Shown: positions 26,020 to 36,087 of the stretch, one piece after another | Numbering within the stretch: the stretch's first letter is position 1 | How the letters are laid out: each line of letters starts with the position of its first letter | NCBI RefSeq assembly: GCF_937616625.2 | Contig: NC_065573.1 | Location: 5,347,001 to 5,411,000 of the forward strand | Source: Mercurialis annua | Taxonomy: Eukaryota; Streptophyta; Magnoliopsida; Malpighiales; Euphorbiaceae | Length of the DNA: 64,000 nucleotides | Direction of reading: 5' to 3' | Translations under genes and position numbers: made by a program | The notes under the pieces: model-generated | Seen by the model: the letters and a program-made list of their open reading frames with translations, nothing else | Database searches by the model: none | What the model was told of the DNA's origin: nothing

Positions 26020-26031
26020 TGGTATCAGAGC
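26020..26031 (+). other. Primer-binding site (initiator tRNA-Met type)
   Basis: TGGTATCAGAGC, 4 bp after the LTR end GACA. This is the usual plant LTR-retrotransposon site complementary to the 3' end of initiator tRNA-Met. It fixes the 5' LTR right edge at 26015 and the element's strand. Confidence 0.92.
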
Positions 26032-26360
26032 TTTGGTTTCAAACCAAGGCCATTTGCATGCTATGTGTTTACTCTGTTAAGTATGGTTGTGTCTTAGGAA
26101 CTACTGCGGATATAGGTTTCTGTCATGTCTTTAAAAACGTCATTTTTTGATTTTTAAAACATTCTGCCTACACCAATAGGATTGGGTCAAGTCAGTCAAT
26201 TATATGTTGATTTGAGGTTGTTAATTGTTAATGTTATTTCACTTGGGTGAACATTTTAATGCTGTTGATTTCTTGGGAAATCCTAATTGTTACTTGTTTT
26301 GTTTCATACTTGGGTATGAATTATGTGTTATTTAAATTGTTTTTGTTCAATCCTTAGGAT
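26032..26360 (+). other. Untranslated leader between PBS and gag
   Basis: About 330 bp of AT-rich sequence with no convincing ORF, between the primer-binding site and the gag start. This is the expected place for a packaging signal, but I recognise no specific motif. Confidence 0.6.
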
Positions 26361-27173
26361 ATGGACAACGTTGTTCGTACTCGTGCTCGTGCTACGGGAG
26401 AGCAAGAAGCTGAGGCTGATGATGCGATTTCCATGGAAGTCGATCAAAACGTACCACCAGTTCAGGAAAATGCTGGACGTGGTAGAGGTAGAGGTGCTGG
26501 CAGAGGTAGAGGTGCTGGTAGAGACAGAGGAGCTGGTGCTGGTAGAGGTGGAGCTAGAGGACGTGGTGCAGCAGGTGTTCAGGCACCGAATGTGCAGCAG
26601 GCACCGGAGGTGCAACAAGCAACAAACATGCAGGCGTTCGACTTCACTACCTTCTTGGCTGGCATTATCGAGATGCAGAATAACCAGGATCTTCTGCAGA
26701 ATCAGTGTACTCTATTGGGTCAGTTAGCGCAGCAACAGCAACCTGAGGCTGGTGCTGTAGCTGGTATGGGTGGACTTGCTTGTGTCGATCATATTCCGAC
26801 AGACAGAGAGGTGGTGATGACCTACACGAAGTTGACTCCGACTTCTTTTGATGGCACTGGGGATGCTCTTGATTTCTTGGAAGAGTTTGAGTACAACAGT
26901 CAGAGGATTCAGGCTACTGATCGCCAATCAGTTATGCTTGTGGAGATGTCGCTGAAGGGTCCAGCTAAGGACTTGTTTCGCGATAACATCAGGCCAGAGA
27001 TGGCTACATTCACTTGGGCTGAGTTTGTGAACAGGTTCAGAGGTTACTATCTACCCTTCTCTATTACTGAGAATTTCAGCAAAAAGCTGCTAAATTTGAA
27101 GAAAGGGGATAGATCAGTGACAGACTACACTACAGAGTTTGTCCGTTTGGGGCAGTTTGCTACAGATCTATAG
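26361..27173 (+). pseudogene. gag: Gag N-terminal part, interrupted by TAG
   Basis: The structural capsid region of a Ty3/gypsy Gag, 270 codons from the ATG at 26361. Residues about 34-75 are a low-complexity Gly/Arg/Ala stretch of GRGRGAG type. This is followed by a Gln/Asn-rich segment and the conserved retrotransposon-gag domain, with the F-x-G-x-x-x-x-x-x-F-L-x-x-F-E pattern and a later F-x-x-x-Y-x-P region. The TAG at 27171-27173 ends it, but Gag-like sequence goes on in the same register immediately afterwards, so this is a nonsense mutation and not the natural end. The Gly/Arg codons also create long antisense and shifted frames here that I treat as shadows. Confidence 0.88.
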
Positions 27174-28639
27174 GGTGATCGAGGGCGAGTGAACGACCGC
27201 TGTGTTAGGGGTTTAGGCTCGAAATTTCTTCCTTTGCTTATAGGGACAGACATGGAGTTCTCTCGAGTAGTGGATAGTGCTCGTCGGATGGAGAACTCAT
27301 TGATTCAGTTTGGGATGATCTCTGACCCTTTCCAGATTCAAAAGGGAAAGAGTGATCTTCCTAGTAGGGGGAAGCAGGCCCCAGCGCAGCATGGTAGTGG
27401 GAACTACTACAGCGGCTCTTCTCAAGCCAATAGGGGGATTCGTCGGGCGCACAACAAGGGGAGGCATACTGCTAGAAGTGCTCCATACAGTTCTAGCAGT
27501 AGTGGGAGCAACCGTGGTACAAGACGTGGGTACAATGGTGGATCGAACATTCCGTTCTGCCAGAATTGCAGACGCAAGCACTATGGTCAGTGCCAGTTAG
27601 CTCCTGGAGGTTGTTTTACTTGTGGTCAGCCGGGTCATTTCTCCAGGGAGTGTCCGATATCTGGGAAGCAGATGTCTAACTCTAGTGTGGCGCAGTCGTC
27701 TTACCAGCAGCAGAGACCTGCGTTTACACAGTCTGTAGGGTACTCTCAACCTGCAGCATCTTTTGGTGGCCAGCGGGGTCGTGGTTCTGGTGGTATAGGT
27801 TTTGGTGGCCGTGGTAACGGTGGCAGAGGTTCCAACAGTTATGCTACTGGGCAGAGTTCTCAGCAGCAGCTGCATGGTCAGGCCAGAGTGTTCGCTCTTA
27901 CTCCTCAGGATGCACGTGCATCAAACGCCGTGGTGCAAGGTACCATTCCGATCTCTTTTGTTGATCCTCTGGTATTATTTGATGCGGGTGCAACCCATTC
28001 TTTTGGTTCTACGTGTTTTGCGGGAAAATTGGGTATTGCACCATCTGTTTTGAGTGAACCTCTAGCTGTGTCTACACCTATGTCTGAAGGTGTAGTAGTG
28101 GACGTCGTTTATCCTTCTTGTCCAGTGGTTATTCAGGGTAGAGAATTATGTGCTGATTTGATTGTACTTGACATTCTTTCTTTTGATGTCATCTTGGGGA
28201 TGGATTGGTCGTCACGCCACTTTGCTTCTATTGACTGTCGAGGGAAGTCAGTCGAGTTTAGGATTCCAGGTGATCTACCGTTTTCCTTTCAAGGAGAAAA
28301 GGCGGAGACACCTAAGAATGTGATTTCCGCCATCAAGGCGAAGCGGATGTTAGGCAAGGGTTGCCAGGGTTTTCTTGCTGTGGTTTGTGATTTGGAGGCT
28401 GATAGTGGTGATATGCATAGTGTTCCGATAGTGAATGAGTTCACTGATGTGTTTCCAGAGGAATTGCTTGGATTACCACCTGATCGTGATATTGAGTTTT
28501 GCATTGATGTGGTTTCTGGTACAGCTCCGATTTTGATACCGCCGTATCGGATGGCTCCTGTAGAGCTGAAGGAGTTGAAGGACCAATTACAAGAGTTGTT
28601 GGATAGCGGTTTCATTATACCGAGTACTTCTCCGTGGGT
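27174..28639 (+). pseudogene. Gag C-terminus, zinc knuckles, protease and start of RT
   Basis: Continues gag in register after the stop; a GTG at 27189 is only the first formal start. It holds the rest of the capsid domain and then two zinc knuckles: a short C-x2-C-x3-H-x3-C near 27555-27590 and a standard C-x2-C-x4-H-x4-C at 27612-27653, both typical of chromovirus nucleocapsid. A retropepsin-like domain follows, with its active-site region at 27981-28004. That motif reads Asp-Ala-Gly where Asp-Ser/Thr-Gly is usual, and is followed by Ala-Thr-His-Ser-Phe. A downstream I-L-G-M-D-W motif (about 28190-28206) supports protease. The frame then enters the RT N-terminus and is thrown out of register by the duplication at 28524-28755, ending at 28679. 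Confidence 0.87.
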
Positions 28640-28755
28640 GCTCCGATTTCGATACCGCCGTATCGGATGGCTCCTGTAGAGCTGAAGGAGTTGAAGGACC
28701 AATTACAAGAGTTGTTGGATAGCGGTTTCATTAGACCGAGTACTTCTCCGTGGGG
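28524..28755 (+). repeat. 116-bp tandem duplication inside RT
   Basis: Copy 1 at 28524-28639 and copy 2 at 28640-28755 are nearly identical. The visible differences are single bases, including a G run one base shorter in copy 1. Copies meet at a GGGTGCTCC / GGGGTGCTCC junction. 116 is not a multiple of 3, so the duplication shifts the reading frame. It is private to this element and probably arose by slippage or template switching. Confidence 0.92.
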
Positions 28756-28916
28756 TGCTCCAGTTCTGTTTATGAAGAAGAAAGACGGTTCCTTTCGACT
28801 GTGTATCGACTACAGACAGTTGAACAAGGCTACTGTCAAGAACATATACCCTCTTCCTCGCATCGATGATTTTTTTGACCAGTTGCAGGGTGCGAAGTGT
28901 TTTTCCAAGATTGAGG
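28640..28916 (+). pseudogene. Reverse transcriptase N-terminal segment, displaced frame
   Basis: Encodes the RT fingers region: the P-Y-R-M-A-P approach, [13 protein letters not shown] and C-x-D-Y-R-x-L-N motifs, then P-L-P-R-I-D-D. It lies in a different register from gag and from the rest of pol because of the upstream 116-bp duplication. Near 28905-28920 conserved RT sequence leaves this frame and resumes in the original pol register. This is consistent with a small deletion, whose effect on the register cancels that of the duplication. The apparent ORF runs out to 28945 in unrelated sequence. Confidence 0.85.
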
Positions 28917-30260
28917 TCTGGGTATCATCAACTTCGGATCCGTGATATAGATGTGCCTAAGACTGCTTTTCGGACGCGGTATGGACATTTTGAGTTTCTG
29001 GTTATGTCCTTTGGTCTGACTAACGCACCAGCAGCGTTTATGGATATAATGAACAGAGTGTTCAAGCCGTTTTTAGATCAATTCGTTATCGTTTTCATTG
29101 ATGACATTTTGATCTATTCTCCGAGTGAGGAGGAGCATGCTTACCATTTGAGGACTATACTACAGACGTTGCATGAGCATCAGTTGTATGCTAAGTTCTC
29201 AAAATGTGAGTTCTGGTTGGATCAGGTTACCTTTCTAGGACACGTAGTATCGAAAGATGGGATCAAGGTTGATCCGAAGAAGATTGAGGCGGTTATGGAT
29301 TGGCAGAGGCCGAGGTCAGTTAGTGAGATCAGGAGTTTTCTGGGTTTAGCTAGCTACTATCGTCGGTTCGTGCAAGATTTCTCCAGAATATCTGCACCGT
29401 TGACTAAACTGACACAGAAGGGTGTTAAGTTTGAGTGGACTAACAAGTGCGAGGCGAGTTTTGAGAAACTCAAGGAGATTTTGACTATAGCTCCGTTTTT
29501 GGCATTGCCTTCTGGCATTGATAGTTTCACAGTGTATTGTGATGCGTCTCAGATTGGTTTGGGTTGCATTCTGATGCAACATGGACATGTGATTGCCTAT
29601 GCTTCCAGACAGTTGAAGAAGCATGAGGTGAATTACCCTACTCATGACTTAGAGTTGGCAGCTGTAGTTTTTGCACTAAAAATTTGGAGACATTACTTGT
29701 ATGGTGCTACTTGTGAGATTTTCACTGATCATACGAGTCTGAAGTATATCTTTGATCAGAGAGAGTTGAACTTGAGACAGAGGAGGTGGCTAGAGGTGCT
29801 GAAAGACTACGACTGTACTATTCAGTACCATCCTGGTAAGGCTAATGTGGTAGCCGATGCGTTGAGTCGCAAGTCTTCGGACAGTTTGGCTCATATTTCT
29901 GAGGTTGGGCGTAGACCCATGGTTAGAGAGTGGCACAGTTTGATAGCTTCAGGAAATGGTTTTCAGGTTTCTCAGGCCGGTTGTTTGTTGGCACAGTTAC
30001 TAGTGCAGCCTGTTTTAATTGATCGGATAAAAGCTTTACAGGCTGAGGATCCACAGTTAAAACGGATTATTGGAGAGGTTCAGCAGGACGGTAACTCTGA
30101 GTTTACTTTTCTGGATGGTGTTCTGAGACATGGTTCGAGATTGTGTTTTCCGGATTCAGATGGGTTGAGGGACCAGATTCTGGAGGAAGCGCACAAGTCT
30201 ACTTATAGTGTTCATCCGGGTTATACTAAGATGTACCATGATCTTAAGGGTACCTACTGA
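28917..30260 (+). pseudogene. RT palm to RNase H and integrase zinc-finger start
   Basis: RT palm and thumb: the [11 protein letters not shown] motif and the catalytic box F-I-D-D at 29094-29105, where Y/F-x-D-D is usual and D-D is intact, then the F-L-G-H thumb motif. RNase H follows with D-A-S near 29541, E in the L-E-L-A segment near 29651, D in T-D-H near 29721 and D in A-D-A-L-S-R near 29857, so the acidic residues look complete. The segment ends in the integrase HHCC finger, where both His are visible near 30190 and 30212, and is cut by a TGA at 30258-30260. Homology continues in register beyond it, so the stop is a point nonsense mutation. Confidence 0.9.
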
Positions 30261-31247
30261 TTGAGCGGGATGAAGAAGGATGTCGCTGAGTATGTTTCTA
30301 AGTGTCTGACGTGCCAGCAGGTGAAGCTGGAGCATCAGAGACCTTTTGGCTATCTGCAGCCACTACCTATTCCAGAGTGGAAATGGGAGCGGATTGCCAT
30401 GGATTTCGTGGTTGGTTTACCGCGTACTAGACAGGGGTACGATTCCATCTGGGTGATAGTTGACCGTATGACCAAGTCAGCTCATTTCCTTCTGATTAAG
30501 GTTTCGTATACTACTTCGAGGTTGGCTCAGTTGTACATCGACAGGATTGTCAGTTTGCACGGTGTACCGGTTTTTATTGTTTTAGACAGAGGTTCTGTAT
30601 TTACTTTGAGGTTCTGGAAAGCGTTACAGAAATCATTGGGTTTTCGGTTGGATTTCAGTACAAATTTTCATCCTCAGACTGACGGTCAGTCTGAGAGGAC
30701 TATTCAGACATTGGAGGATATGCTCAGGATGTGTGTTTTCGATTTTCAGGGTAGCTGGGATGCTCATCTGCCGTTGAATGAGTTTTCTTACAACAACAGT
30801 TACCACGCGAGTATCGAGATGGCGCCGTATGAGGCTTTGTATGGGCGCAAGCGTAGATCTCCTATCTGTTGGGAGGAGGTTGGAGAGCCTAAACTCTCGG
30901 GAGCAGAGATTATTCAGATTACCTCAGAGAAGGTACCGTTGATCAAACGGAGGTTAGAAACTGCTTTTAGTCGGCGTAAGAGTTATGTTGATCCGAAGAG
31001 AAAAGACATTGAGTTTCATGTTGATGATTTTGTGTTTCTTCGGGTTTCGCCTATGAAAGGCGTGGTTCGTTTTGGTGTCAAGGAAAAGTTGGCACCGAGG
31101 TATATTGGTCCTTATGAAATTTCAGAGAGGATTGGAGCTGTGGCTTATCGTCTAGTTTTACCGGCAGACATATCTTTAGTGCATCATCTGTTTTACATTT
31201 CCGTGAGGTACGATATTTTGATTTTATGTGATTTTTATGAGTTCTAA
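30261..31247 (+). pseudogene. Integrase core and C-terminus, shortened end
   Basis: Continues pol in register after the TGA. The Cys pair of the HHCC finger (C-L-T-C) is near 30303. The DDE core follows: first Asp at 30402 in M-D-F-V-V-G-L-P, second Asp near 30583 in the L-D-R-G segment, and Glu near 30692 in G-Q-S-E-R. The D-R-G-S-V-F version of the second motif differs from the common S-D-R-D form, but the Asp is kept. A G-P-Y motif near 31110 marks the integrase C-terminal domain. Pol stops at 31247, shortly after V-H-H-L-F-Y. I see no chromodomain, and only about 70 bp separate the stop from the polypurine tract, so the chromodomain-coding end has probably been deleted. Confidence 0.9.
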
Positions 31248-31316
31248 TTGTGTTACGTGTTTTATTGCTGTAAACTGCTTGTCGTGTTAAATTCGAGGAC
31301 GAATTTTAAATTAGTT

Positions 31317-31324
31317 GGGAAGAA
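31317..31324 (+). other. Polypurine tract
   Basis: GGGAAGAA directly before the TGTAATATCC start of the 3' LTR, the expected site of plus-strand priming. The TTCGAGGACGAATTT stretch just upstream is typical of plant Ty3/gypsy elements at this place. Confidence 0.85.
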
Positions 31325-32834
31325 TGTAATATCCCGGAAATTTCATTAAGTTTTTCTATTGAGTTTCGGAAATAAATTGAGTCGTTCTCGGTATCGTGGT
31401 TCGATTTGTTGTGTGTAGGGTTTTGGTTTGGTTTGGTTTTAGCCCTATGTGGGTTTGGTTGGCCCATGGGCCAAATAAAAATTTCCTTGGCCCAACACAG
31501 GTCTCGAACGAGACCTGTGCCTTTTGAGGCCGGTCTGGTTCGAGAATTTCATTCTCGAACGAGACCCTAGCTGAAATCAGCTGGTCTCGTTCGAGAATGG
31601 AAATTCTCGAACGAGACTTAGCCTTAATCAGCTGGTCTCGTTCAAGACCAGCTCCACCCTTACGTGGGGGCATTTTTGTCACTCGTTTCCAACCTAATCG
31701 ATCTACTTAAATACCTAAAATTCAACCCTAATCTATTCTCCACACTACAGACAAACCCTAGCCATCTTTAACATCCGTTTTCACTGATAAACGACACTGA
31801 AATCATCCGTCAAATTTGTTGTCCTAGTAAGTTCCTTCGTTCCTTCGTTCATCAGATTTCAGTTTTTGGTTTTGAACGGCATTTCGTATTTTTGATCGTT
31901 TTTATTTGTTTCTAGATCGAAATCAAAACCGTTTGACCTCAGACGTTATAGACTCGCGTATCTACGATTCCCCATCTCGATTTCGCAAAACGATACGTGG
32001 TCGACCTCGTTTCAATCGCCGTTCGGTTTATCGTTTTTGTTTGTTAAAAATGTTCTTGATTTGAACATGAATCTGCCGAATACTTTCTTACTCTTTGGCC
32101 ATGATTTCACTATATGATTGATTGCAAATGCTCATGGGTTGATGCTTGTTAAGATTTCAATGAGTTTCATTCCATCGTTCCTTATTTTGTTCGTCGTTCT
32201 CACGTCGGTTTAGTTAGCCGATGTTCTTGAAATCAGTTTCAATGTTATTGTTGATTAGTTATACTTGAGGTTTGTTCATGTTACTACTTTTATGGGTCAT
32301 TAGTCTTGCTATGGGTTATTGTTCATGATTTATGTTTGGAGCAGTAGTTTCAATTTTGTGATTAACGAGGAGCTTGGGCGGGGTTTCTTTAAATTGAATG
32401 AAGAAGATGGCTTATTAGCCACTTTGATTATTAAATTGTTTGGTTTGAATTAATTAGATCCTTTAAGTTATTTCCATTTTGTTTCGATAATAACTTTGAT
32501 TTTAAATAGACAATTTGTATACGTTAAATTTTTGTAACTTAAATTAATGTAATTACTTGGGTAATTATATGTAATTTTAATTGTAATGTCAATTTGGCTA
32601 AATTGCAGTTTAGCACCTAAAGTTTCTAAAAGACTCATTCAAGTTAAGTTTTATCTATTGGATAACTTTTGGATTTTTGATTGAATTATAAATTAGTAAA
32701 TTGAGAACGAGTAATTAATTTGATTTCGATCATCTAATTGGCTAAAGTTCAGTTTAGCCCCTAAAATGGCTAAATTAAAGTTTAGTCGCTAAAATGGCTA
32801 AAGTACAATTTAGTACCTACACTTTTATAAACTT
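31325..32834 (+). repeat. 3' LTR, truncated
   Basis: Begins TGTAATATCCCGG and follows the 5' LTR closely to CTTTTATAAACTT (5' LTR about 24603), then stops matching. About 1.4 kb of the LTR end is missing. The sequence after about 32835 is intron-like and leads into the APT exon, so this is a deletion or rearrangement junction. Differences from the 5' LTR include a second copy of the 51-bp inverted-repeat unit, absence of 15 bp, and an 8-bp CCTTCGTT repeat near 31845. Confidence 0.92.
31497..31649. repeat. Inverted-repeat modules in 3' LTR, 51-bp unit duplicated
   Basis: GGTCTCGAACGAGACC at 31500-31515 extends to a 22-bp perfect inverted repeat with an AA centre (31497-31518). Two tandem 51-bp units follow, at 31532-31582 and 31583-31633, each with opposed TTCGAGAA and TTCTCGAA arms. 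A last module at 31634-31649 has one mismatch (TTCAAGACC). The 5' LTR has only one 51-bp unit. Confidence 0.87.
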
Positions 32835-33110
32835 GAAATACAGGAAGACGCAAGATTTTCTTAAATCAATGACATGCAAGCCTAATCCTGGTGCAAACAA
32901 ATGATGTTATGCAGATGGTCCTGCCATTTTGTTTTTGTAACATTTCAACCGCTGCGTCTCTAATCAAATAATATTTCAGCTAATATTCGAAGCAAGCCCC
33001 TTAATGGTTTCAAACCAATACTGAACACATATGTAAAAAGGGATAGATATTGAACTTTATAGACACATATAATACCGATAGAGAACTGGCATATAACTTG
33101 AAATCATTAC
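32835..33110 (-). other. Remnant of APT intron after exon 4
   Basis: About 275 bp with no recognised coding motif, between the broken 3' LTR and the exon 4 splice donor (minus strand, GTAATG just below 33111). The final APT exon of the family, carrying the conserved E-L-P-E-L-K-type segment, is not present, so the gene is truncated here. The left 20 bp are junction sequence. Confidence 0.55.
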
Positions 33111-33190
33111 CTAGAAGTCTGATTGCAACATATAAAGTGCCATCAGTCGCAATGAGTTCATCTATAACCAAAGCACGCTCTCGTGCTTGT

Positions 33191-33195
33191 ACAGC
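33191..33195. repeat. Target-site duplication, left copy (ACAGC)
   Basis: ACAGC immediately before the solo LTR end TGTCACGACC. It matches the copy at 36264-36268 and is read as part of APT exon 4. Confidence 0.93.
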
Positions 33196-33789
33196 TGTCA
33201 CGACCCATTTTCATGAATCGCGACCGGCGCTAGGGTATGGGTAATGTAGTACCGAAACCCGTAGCTAGCCTTTCATTTAATTCATAAATACATAAACCTG
33301 CAGAAAACCAATGCTCGGGGGCAACCGAGACTTCAGCCTAAACTAGCAGTTATGATAATCAACAGTTAATATAACATGCTTATTCAATTCCGGGTCTAAA
33401 ATAGGCATAACATAAATAATCCGAAATAAATACATAACATGCCAGAGCAATATAACCAGTCAGACCAATCCGACATACAACTGTAACAATAATAAAGACG
33501 TCTAGTCAACTACTGCGGTCTAAGAATAAAATAGTTTGACAGTTTATCAAAATAAATGGAACCTCCGAGGAAAAGTAAATGCGGAGATCACCAGACTCTC
33601 TCAGATCATAACCCTGGGAAAAATTGGGAAAACAACGGGGTCAGATATACTGAGATGAGTTCATACCACTATTTACATTTATTAAGTGGAAAACCTTTAA
33701 AACGTTTAAAACATTTAATAACGATATTACAGATAATAGTTGGAACCTTAATCCACAATTCTAAATAATAAACATAATCCAACAGGTCT

Positions 33790-33909
33790 GGTCCCGAGAG
33801 CTGAGCTACACCGAGTTACCACTGACCTCACTTATACTAGAGTCCCGAGAGCCGAGCTACACCGAGTTACTCTACTTGGTCCCGAGAGCTATGCTCACAC
33901 CGAGTTACC
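33790..33909. repeat. Three dispersed 31-32-bp repeats in solo LTR
   Basis: Reverse-complement counterparts of the 25297-25421 units, each starting with GTCCCGAGAGC and ending ACCGAGTTAC: 33790-33820, 33841-33871 and 33878-33909. The same copy number and order as in the full-length element. Confidence 0.85.
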
Positions 33910-35970
33910 ACATTACCATAATTACCTTTCCCAGATCATTACCGGTGCGCACGCAGTCCTAATGATGCCCATTAGGTAGCATGTTCCAACTAAGAGCCAT
34001 AATATAAAAACAGTTCGAAATATACGTATAGTATATATATTTAATATTAAAATAACAATTTACTTAATAAAGCGGTAAATAGTAAGTACAAACTCACAGC
34101 TTGCTTATCCACGTGATCTTGGCAAACAGCTAACCCTGTTTCGACTCCGGAGCGCGAGTAGTCGAAGAGTCTAAAAATAAATCATACGTTAAAATCGCTC
34201 CAACCCCTAACTCTAAGAATACTAGACACCACGTAGGACTAGCACAATTAATCAGACAATTAAATAACACACAGAGAAACACAATTCTCAACTAAATTAT
34301 AATGCCGTAATTAATTCAAGACTATTGAGTTCGCACTTAAATACAATCCGAAAATATTATTAAAATAATATTTAATTGATAAATAGAATCAATTCCTCAA
34401 ATAGTGGAGTAGCCGAGTTTCTTAAAACTACCAAGCTAATTCCACATGTCGGGCGACCCAAGTCTAACCCGGCCCAACCATAAAACCAGAGTTATAAACC
34501 ACAGTTTATAATTTAATATTTACCAAAAATATTAATCAATATCCAGATAGAACTCAATAGCTTGAAACCCGAGTAATTAAATAATACCGGCAAATATCTC
34601 AAATAATTAAATAACAAAATAAAGTAAAAATATAACTTTAATCTCAAAGGCATCCTAAGCCAAAAATATCAATTTAACAATTAAATAATAATTAATAATA
34701 ATTATTAATTTAATTTTTAAATATTCAAATATTATTTTTATGCCCAAAAAAATAATATAATTAATTTGATAAACTTTGAAATAAAATAAAATCCCCAATA
34801 CTTATTTAATATAGTCAATATAAAATTTTATGTATAACTATAATTAAATTGATATTTAATTTAAACTTAAAATATTAATGCCCGGATTAATTTCAAATTA
34901 TAAATAATAATATTATTTAAATCGCTAATTAATAAGTCGAAACCAATTTCGTAAATTAAAAATCAAAAATCAATATCAAATAGTTAAAAGATAAGTTTAG
35001 GAACCATTATATTTTAGTCACAAAAACTTAATGACCAAAACAAACCATTAGCCAAAACAAATTCAAACTAGCCAATTAAACACCAACACCTAATCATCTT
35101 CTCCATTTATACAACACTTAATAACCCAACCATGCACAGAATGCAAAAAAACGATTTCAAGCTTTCAATGATTCCACACAACTTCACTTATCACCCTAAC
35201 CCTTAATAAATCAATCACTAAATCAAGTTTATAACTAGAACAAAGCAAAATGAAATCAAGATCAAGACCAAAGATCAATGATCTCGGTATAACTCAAAAA
35301 CGAACAACGAAGAGTTCAAAACCGAAGACAAGAATCAAGCAAGGACAACCCAAACATAAATCGTCTAACCAAAATCAAGAAACAGTGGTAACTGCAAGGC
35401 AAGGACGACGGCAAAAATTCAACCAACAACTCAATCGTGACATTCAAATTGATAGCTTAAACTGAAATCACTAATCATTCCAATCGATTTATAACCATTT
35501 ACATAGAAAATCATTGACGAAAGAAAAGGATAGCATCGGCAGCAACAATGAAATAAGAAACAGATTACACAAAGCTTTAAAACGGAAACCGTACGGCGAT
35601 TGAAACGAGATCGATTACGTACCGTTTAACAAAACCGAGATAGGGAATCGAAGGTACGGGAGTCTAGAACGTCTGAGATCAAACGGAATCAGTTTCGATC
35701 TAGAAACGAGAGAGAACGATCAAAAACACTGAGATGTCGATTAAGGCAAAAATCTGGAAATTAAAGGAATTAAGAACACTTACTGAACAGCAACTTTGGA
35801 GGATGATTACGGATTCAATACTCAGCGAAAGAACGAAAGAAAAGTGGCTAGGGCTACCTTGCAGCGTGATCTAGGTTTTCTATGAAGAAATCGACTTAAA
35901 ATAACGTAGGGAAGTGAGCCGTAAATGAGATCGAAAAGGGCCACACGGAAGGGTCCATGGGCTGATGTGA

Positions 35971-36087
35971 TTCCCGAACGGGAATGGCCTTTCAGGCCAT
36001 GATTCCCGTTCGGGAATGCCTGGTCTCGAACGAGACCAGGCCCAAAAATGTGATTCCCGTTCGGGAATTTCAATTCCCGAACGGGAA
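35971..36087. repeat. Inverted-repeat modules in solo LTR U3
   Basis: Five modules: TTCCCGAACGGGAA at 35971-35984; TTCCCGTTCGGGAA at 36003-36016; a 24-bp inverted repeat around GGTCTCGAACGAGACC at 36018-36041; TTCCCGTTCGGGAA at 36054-36067; TTCCCGAACGGGAA at 36074-36087. Neighbouring modules also pair with one another, forming larger inverted repeats. They lie about 175-295 bp from the LTR start, the same relative place as in the other LTRs, but four of the five use CCC/GGG arms where the other family has CTC/GAG. Confidence 0.88.

Larger units (their letters stand above)
23138..32834 (+). mobile_element. Degenerate Ty3/gypsy LTR retrotransposon (probable chromovirus)
   Basis: One plus-strand element in the order 5' LTR, PBS, gag, zinc knuckles, protease, RT, RNase H, integrase, polypurine tract, partial 3' LTR. 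RNase H before integrase defines Ty3/gypsy. The long LTRs, the TGTAAT start, the tRNA-Met-type PBS and a GPY-type integrase end suggest Tekay/Del chromoviruses; that lineage call is an inference. Gag and pol share one reading register apart from a displaced segment in RT, as in single-ORF chromoviruses. The element is dead: stops at 27171-27173 and 30258-30260, a 116-bp duplication at 28524-28755, a frame change near 28905-28920, and a shortened pol end. The 3' LTR breaks off at about 32834, where APT intron sequence begins, so no target-site duplication can be tested. The left end adjoins satellite directly. Confidence 0.93.

Noticed and set aside
26323..26727. Overlapping plus and minus ORFs over the gag N-terminus (26323-26727, 26328-26618, 26724-26927)
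   Set aside because: Out-of-frame shadows of the Gly/Arg-rich gag coding strand. The gag frame has recognisable domain motifs and these do not.
27297..28702. Further ORFs inside gag-pol (27297-27581, 27352-27600, 27597-27875, 27802-28053, 28289-28702, 29346-29645)
   Set aside because: All overlap the pol register and show no known domain; the Ser/Gly/Gln-rich composition keeps alternate frames open.
35250..35465. Plus-strand ORF of 71 codons and minus-strand ORF 35822-36073 in the solo LTR
   Set aside because: Lysine/serine-rich or palindrome-derived translations with no resemblance to a known family; explained as LTR sequence.
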